From: Proteobacteria bacterium CAG:495
GTDB taxonomy: Bacteria > Pseudomonadota > Alphaproteobacteria > RF32 > CAG-239
DNA length: 8,376 nt
NCBI GenBank assembly: GCA_000432275.1
Contig: HF995298.1
Location: forward strand, 1-8,376
Reading direction: 5' to 3'
The position numbers and the translations under genes were made by a program. Of this stretch, positions 6,980 through 8,376 are shown piece by piece; position 1 is the first letter of the stretch; each line of letters opens with the position of its first letter. The notes beneath the pieces were generated by a model. That model was given only the letters and a program-made list of their open reading frames with translations. It did not search any database and had not been told where the DNA came from.

Positions 6980-7017
6980 TCCTGGGCGGAACGCCCTGTT
7001 CCGCCCGGGATTTTTTT
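6980..7017 (+). terminator. Strong intrinsic terminator between the glycyl-radical gene and the activase gene
   Basis: A 13-bp GC-rich stem with one G-T wobble (arms 6980-6992 and 6998-7010) and a five-base loop is followed directly by seven T. It begins 27 bases after the stop of the small gene and ends 17 bases before the activase ATG. It is either the end of a two-gene unit or a partial attenuator giving less activase than reductase. I see no clear promoter in the short space after it. Confidence 0.88.
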
Positions 7018-7034
7018 ATCCTGAAGGTGAGAAA

Positions 7035-7736
7035 ATGAGTAATACGGTTATTGTCGGCGGAGCCGAAACTTTTTCAGTTGTTGATTATCCGGGAAAACTG
7101 GCTGCTGTTGTTTTTTTGCAGGGCTGCCCCTGGCGTTGTCCGTTTTGTTATAATACGGCGGTGCAGAAAATCGGCCAGCCTACGGATTTTGTCTGGGACA
7201 GATTTGTAGATTTTCTGAAGGACCGTCGCGGAAAATTGGATGCTGTTGTGTTCAGCGGCGGCGAACCGTTGGTGCAGGATGCTTTGGCCGATGCCATGCG
7301 CGAGGTTAAGGAGCTTGGATATGCTGTCGGTTTGCATACCGGAGGCTATCGCCCGGAACATTTGGAAAAGGTGCTGCCGTTGGTAAATTGGGTCGGAATG
7401 GACATTAAAGCGCCGTTTGAAAAGGAAAGATACCGCGAAGTAACAAAAACCGACCATCTGGAAAAGGTTTTGAAAAGCCTTGATTTGCTCCTGCAAGCCG
7501 GAATTGACTTTGAGTGCCGCACAACATGTGATCCGCGCCTGCTCAAGCCGGCAGACTTAAAGAAAATGGCAGAAGACCTGTATGCCAAAGGCGTAAAAAA
7601 ATACTTCCTCCAGCAATACCGCCCGATTCCCACCGACACCGTTACCACAGATGCCGATTGCGAGGGAATATTTGCCGACAAAGGGTTAATCGAATATATT
7701 AAAACGATGTTCGAGGAGTTCGAGATTCGCAAATAA
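7035..7736 (+). CDS. nrdG: Anaerobic ribonucleotide reductase activating protein, NrdG2-type radical SAM enzyme
   Basis: The 233-residue product is a small radical-SAM activase. The [4Fe-4S] motif CPWRCPFC (Cys31, 35, 38) follows a VVDYPGKLAAVVFLQG segment typical of the NrdG2 subfamily, and a SAM-binding SGGEP lies at 74-78. The later GMDIKAPF segment also fits this group. It cleaves S-adenosylmethionine to make the glycyl radical on its partner, here most likely Gly27 of the 65-residue protein. The start is ATG 7035 with AAGGTGA (7024-7030). It lies downstream of a strong terminator, so it depends on readthrough or an unseen promoter. A pyruvate formate-lyase activase is the alternative, but position and motifs favour the reductase role. 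Confidence 0.88.
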   Translation: MSNTVIVGGAETFSVVDYPGKLAAVVFLQGCPWRCPFCYNTAVQKIGQPTDFVWDRFVDFLKDRRGKLDAVVFSGGEPLVQDALADAMREVKELGYAVGLHTGGYRPEHLEKVLPLVNWVGMDIKAPFEKERYREVTKTDHLEKVLKSLDLLLQAGIDFECRTTCDPRLLKPADLKKMAEDLYAKGVKKYFLQQYRPIPTDTVTTDADCEGIFADKGLIEYIKTMFEEFEIRK

Positions 7737-7752
7737 AAAAGGAGAGGGAACT

Positions 7753-8220
7753 ATGGATAAGATTCTGACTTTTGCTTTGGATGAAAGCCGTTTTCTCTCA
7801 AATTTTTATCCTTATCGCGATGGCGGCGGTTTTTATCCGCATCCGGTTAAGGTTGTGTACGATGGAATGGCTTTTGATTGCGTTGAATGTGCGTATCAGG
7901 CGGCAAAGACCTTGGATATGGAAATGCGGGCCGAAATTCAGGCTATGACTCCTTTTGAAGCAAAAAAACTGGCTGATTCCGGCCGCATTAAAGTCCGTCC
8001 GGGATGGGACAATATCAAAATAGCCGTTATGACCGATTTAGTCAGCCAAAAGTTTGCCAATTCTCCCGCGCTGAAGGAGATGCTGCTTGCAACCGGAGAT
8101 GCCGAGCTGGAAGAGGGCAATCACTGGGGGGATTGTTTCTGGGGTGTTTGCGCCGGTATTGGGCAAAATCACCTGGGAAAAATTCTGATGCGGCTGCGGG
8201 ATAAGTTAAAACAGGAATGA
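7753..8220 (+). CDS. NADAR/YbiA-family N-glycosidase (DUF1768)
   Basis: The 155-residue product fits the compact NADAR fold along its whole length. Visible hallmarks are FLSNFYP (14-20), YDGMAFDCVECAYQAAK (36-52, with the conserved Glu45), GWDNIKIAVM (84-93), KF (100-101), a Trp125 region and GQNHLGKILMRLR (137-149). Family members hydrolyse N-glycosidic bonds: E. coli YbiA acts on unstable early riboflavin intermediates, and other NADAR proteins remove ADP-ribose from guanine bases in DNA. Which applies here cannot be told from sequence. It starts 16 bases after the activase stop with GGAGAGGGA at 7741-7749, so the two are probably cotranscribed. A terminator follows seven bases after the stop. 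No DarT-like toxin gene is adjacent, which favours a housekeeping over a toxin-antitoxin role. Confidence 0.85.
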   Translation: MDKILTFALDESRFLSNFYPYRDGGGFYPHPVKVVYDGMAFDCVECAYQAAKTLDMEMRAEIQAMTPFEAKKLADSGRIKVRPGWDNIKIAVMTDLVSQKFANSPALKEMLLATGDAELEEGNHWGDCFWGVCAGIGQNHLGKILMRLRDKLKQE

Positions 8221-8226
8221 TGTAAT

Positions 8227-8256
8227 AAAAGCCCTCCGTTCAAACAGGGCTTTTTT
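8227..8256. terminator. Intrinsic terminator between convergent genes
   Basis: A 9-bp stem (AAAAGCCCT at 8227-8235, AGGGCTTTT at 8246-8254) with a 10-base loop is followed by T's on the plus strand. The A-run on the left gives a short T-run on the minus strand, so it may also serve the leftward gene ending at 8258. Confidence 0.8.
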
Positions 8257-8257
8257 G

Positions 8258-8376
8258 TTATTTGCGGTCAACGAGCTCGATGTTGACCTGTTTGCCGTAG
8301 AGCGCCAGCAGACGCTTGAAGAAGACAAAATAATACCCCTTGCTCCTTTCCAGCCGGTGCAAATAACGGGCGGGGA
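8258..8376 (-). CDS. C-terminal end of an unidentified leftward gene (truncated by window edge)
   Basis: On the minus strand a frame is open from the window edge to a TAA at 8260-8258, encoding 38 residues ending KQVNIELVDRK. It is not flagged by a start codon because it runs off the window. Codon choice looks like the neighbouring genes, and the stop sits next to a terminator. The pattern HRLERSKGYYFVFFKRLLALYG followed by a short strand recalls the last helices and tail of an XRE-type helix-turn-helix protein, but this rests on very few residues. The product is best left as hypothetical. Confidence 0.65.
   Translation of the reverse strand, partial: PARYLHRLERSKGYYFVFFKRLLALYGKQVNIELVDRK

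Overview
The window looks like part of a bacterial chromosome from an anaerobic or facultatively anaerobic Gram-negative, most likely an alphaproteobacterium. This is inferred from the VirB8-type type IV secretion genes, an outer-membrane TolC-like lipoprotein, and a class III (anaerobic) ribonucleotide reductase operon with NrdR-like boxes. Genes have moderate G+C, intergenic regions are AT-rich, and most transcription units end in clean intrinsic terminators. The taxonomic call is tentative: there is no rRNA or marker gene here.

Left part (1-2306): the 3' end of a cysteine-rich rightward gene converges on a leftward pair of tandem paralogous VirB8-family genes, and a perfect 15-bp bidirectional terminator hairpin separates them. 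The VirB8 pair is transcribed from an AT-rich divergent region (2176-2306). The other side of that region drives a large lipoprotein gene with a TolC/OEP-like helical domain and a C-terminal cadherin-like (CADG-type) Ig fold. The divergent arrangement suggests, but does not prove, that inner-membrane VirB8 proteins and an outer-membrane lipoprotein serve one envelope process.

Right part (4274-8256): after a strong terminator and about 280 bases of AT-rich non-coding DNA comes an anaerobic nucleotide metabolism operon. Two NrdR-like boxes, 32 bp start to start, precede nrdD, the class III ribonucleoside-triphosphate reductase. The nrdD product stops just after its zinc-binding motif and lacks a glycyl-radical loop. 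That loop (RVMGYLRP) is on a separate 65-residue protein made from the next gene. A strong intrinsic terminator then precedes an NrdG2-type radical-SAM activase gene, which is followed 16 bases later by a NADAR/YbiA-family gene. The glycyl-radical enzyme therefore appears to be assembled from two polypeptides and activated by a third, with the internal terminator probably lowering activase expression.

Right edge (8257-8376): a terminator shared by convergent genes, then the C-terminal end of a leftward gene of uncertain function that runs off the window.
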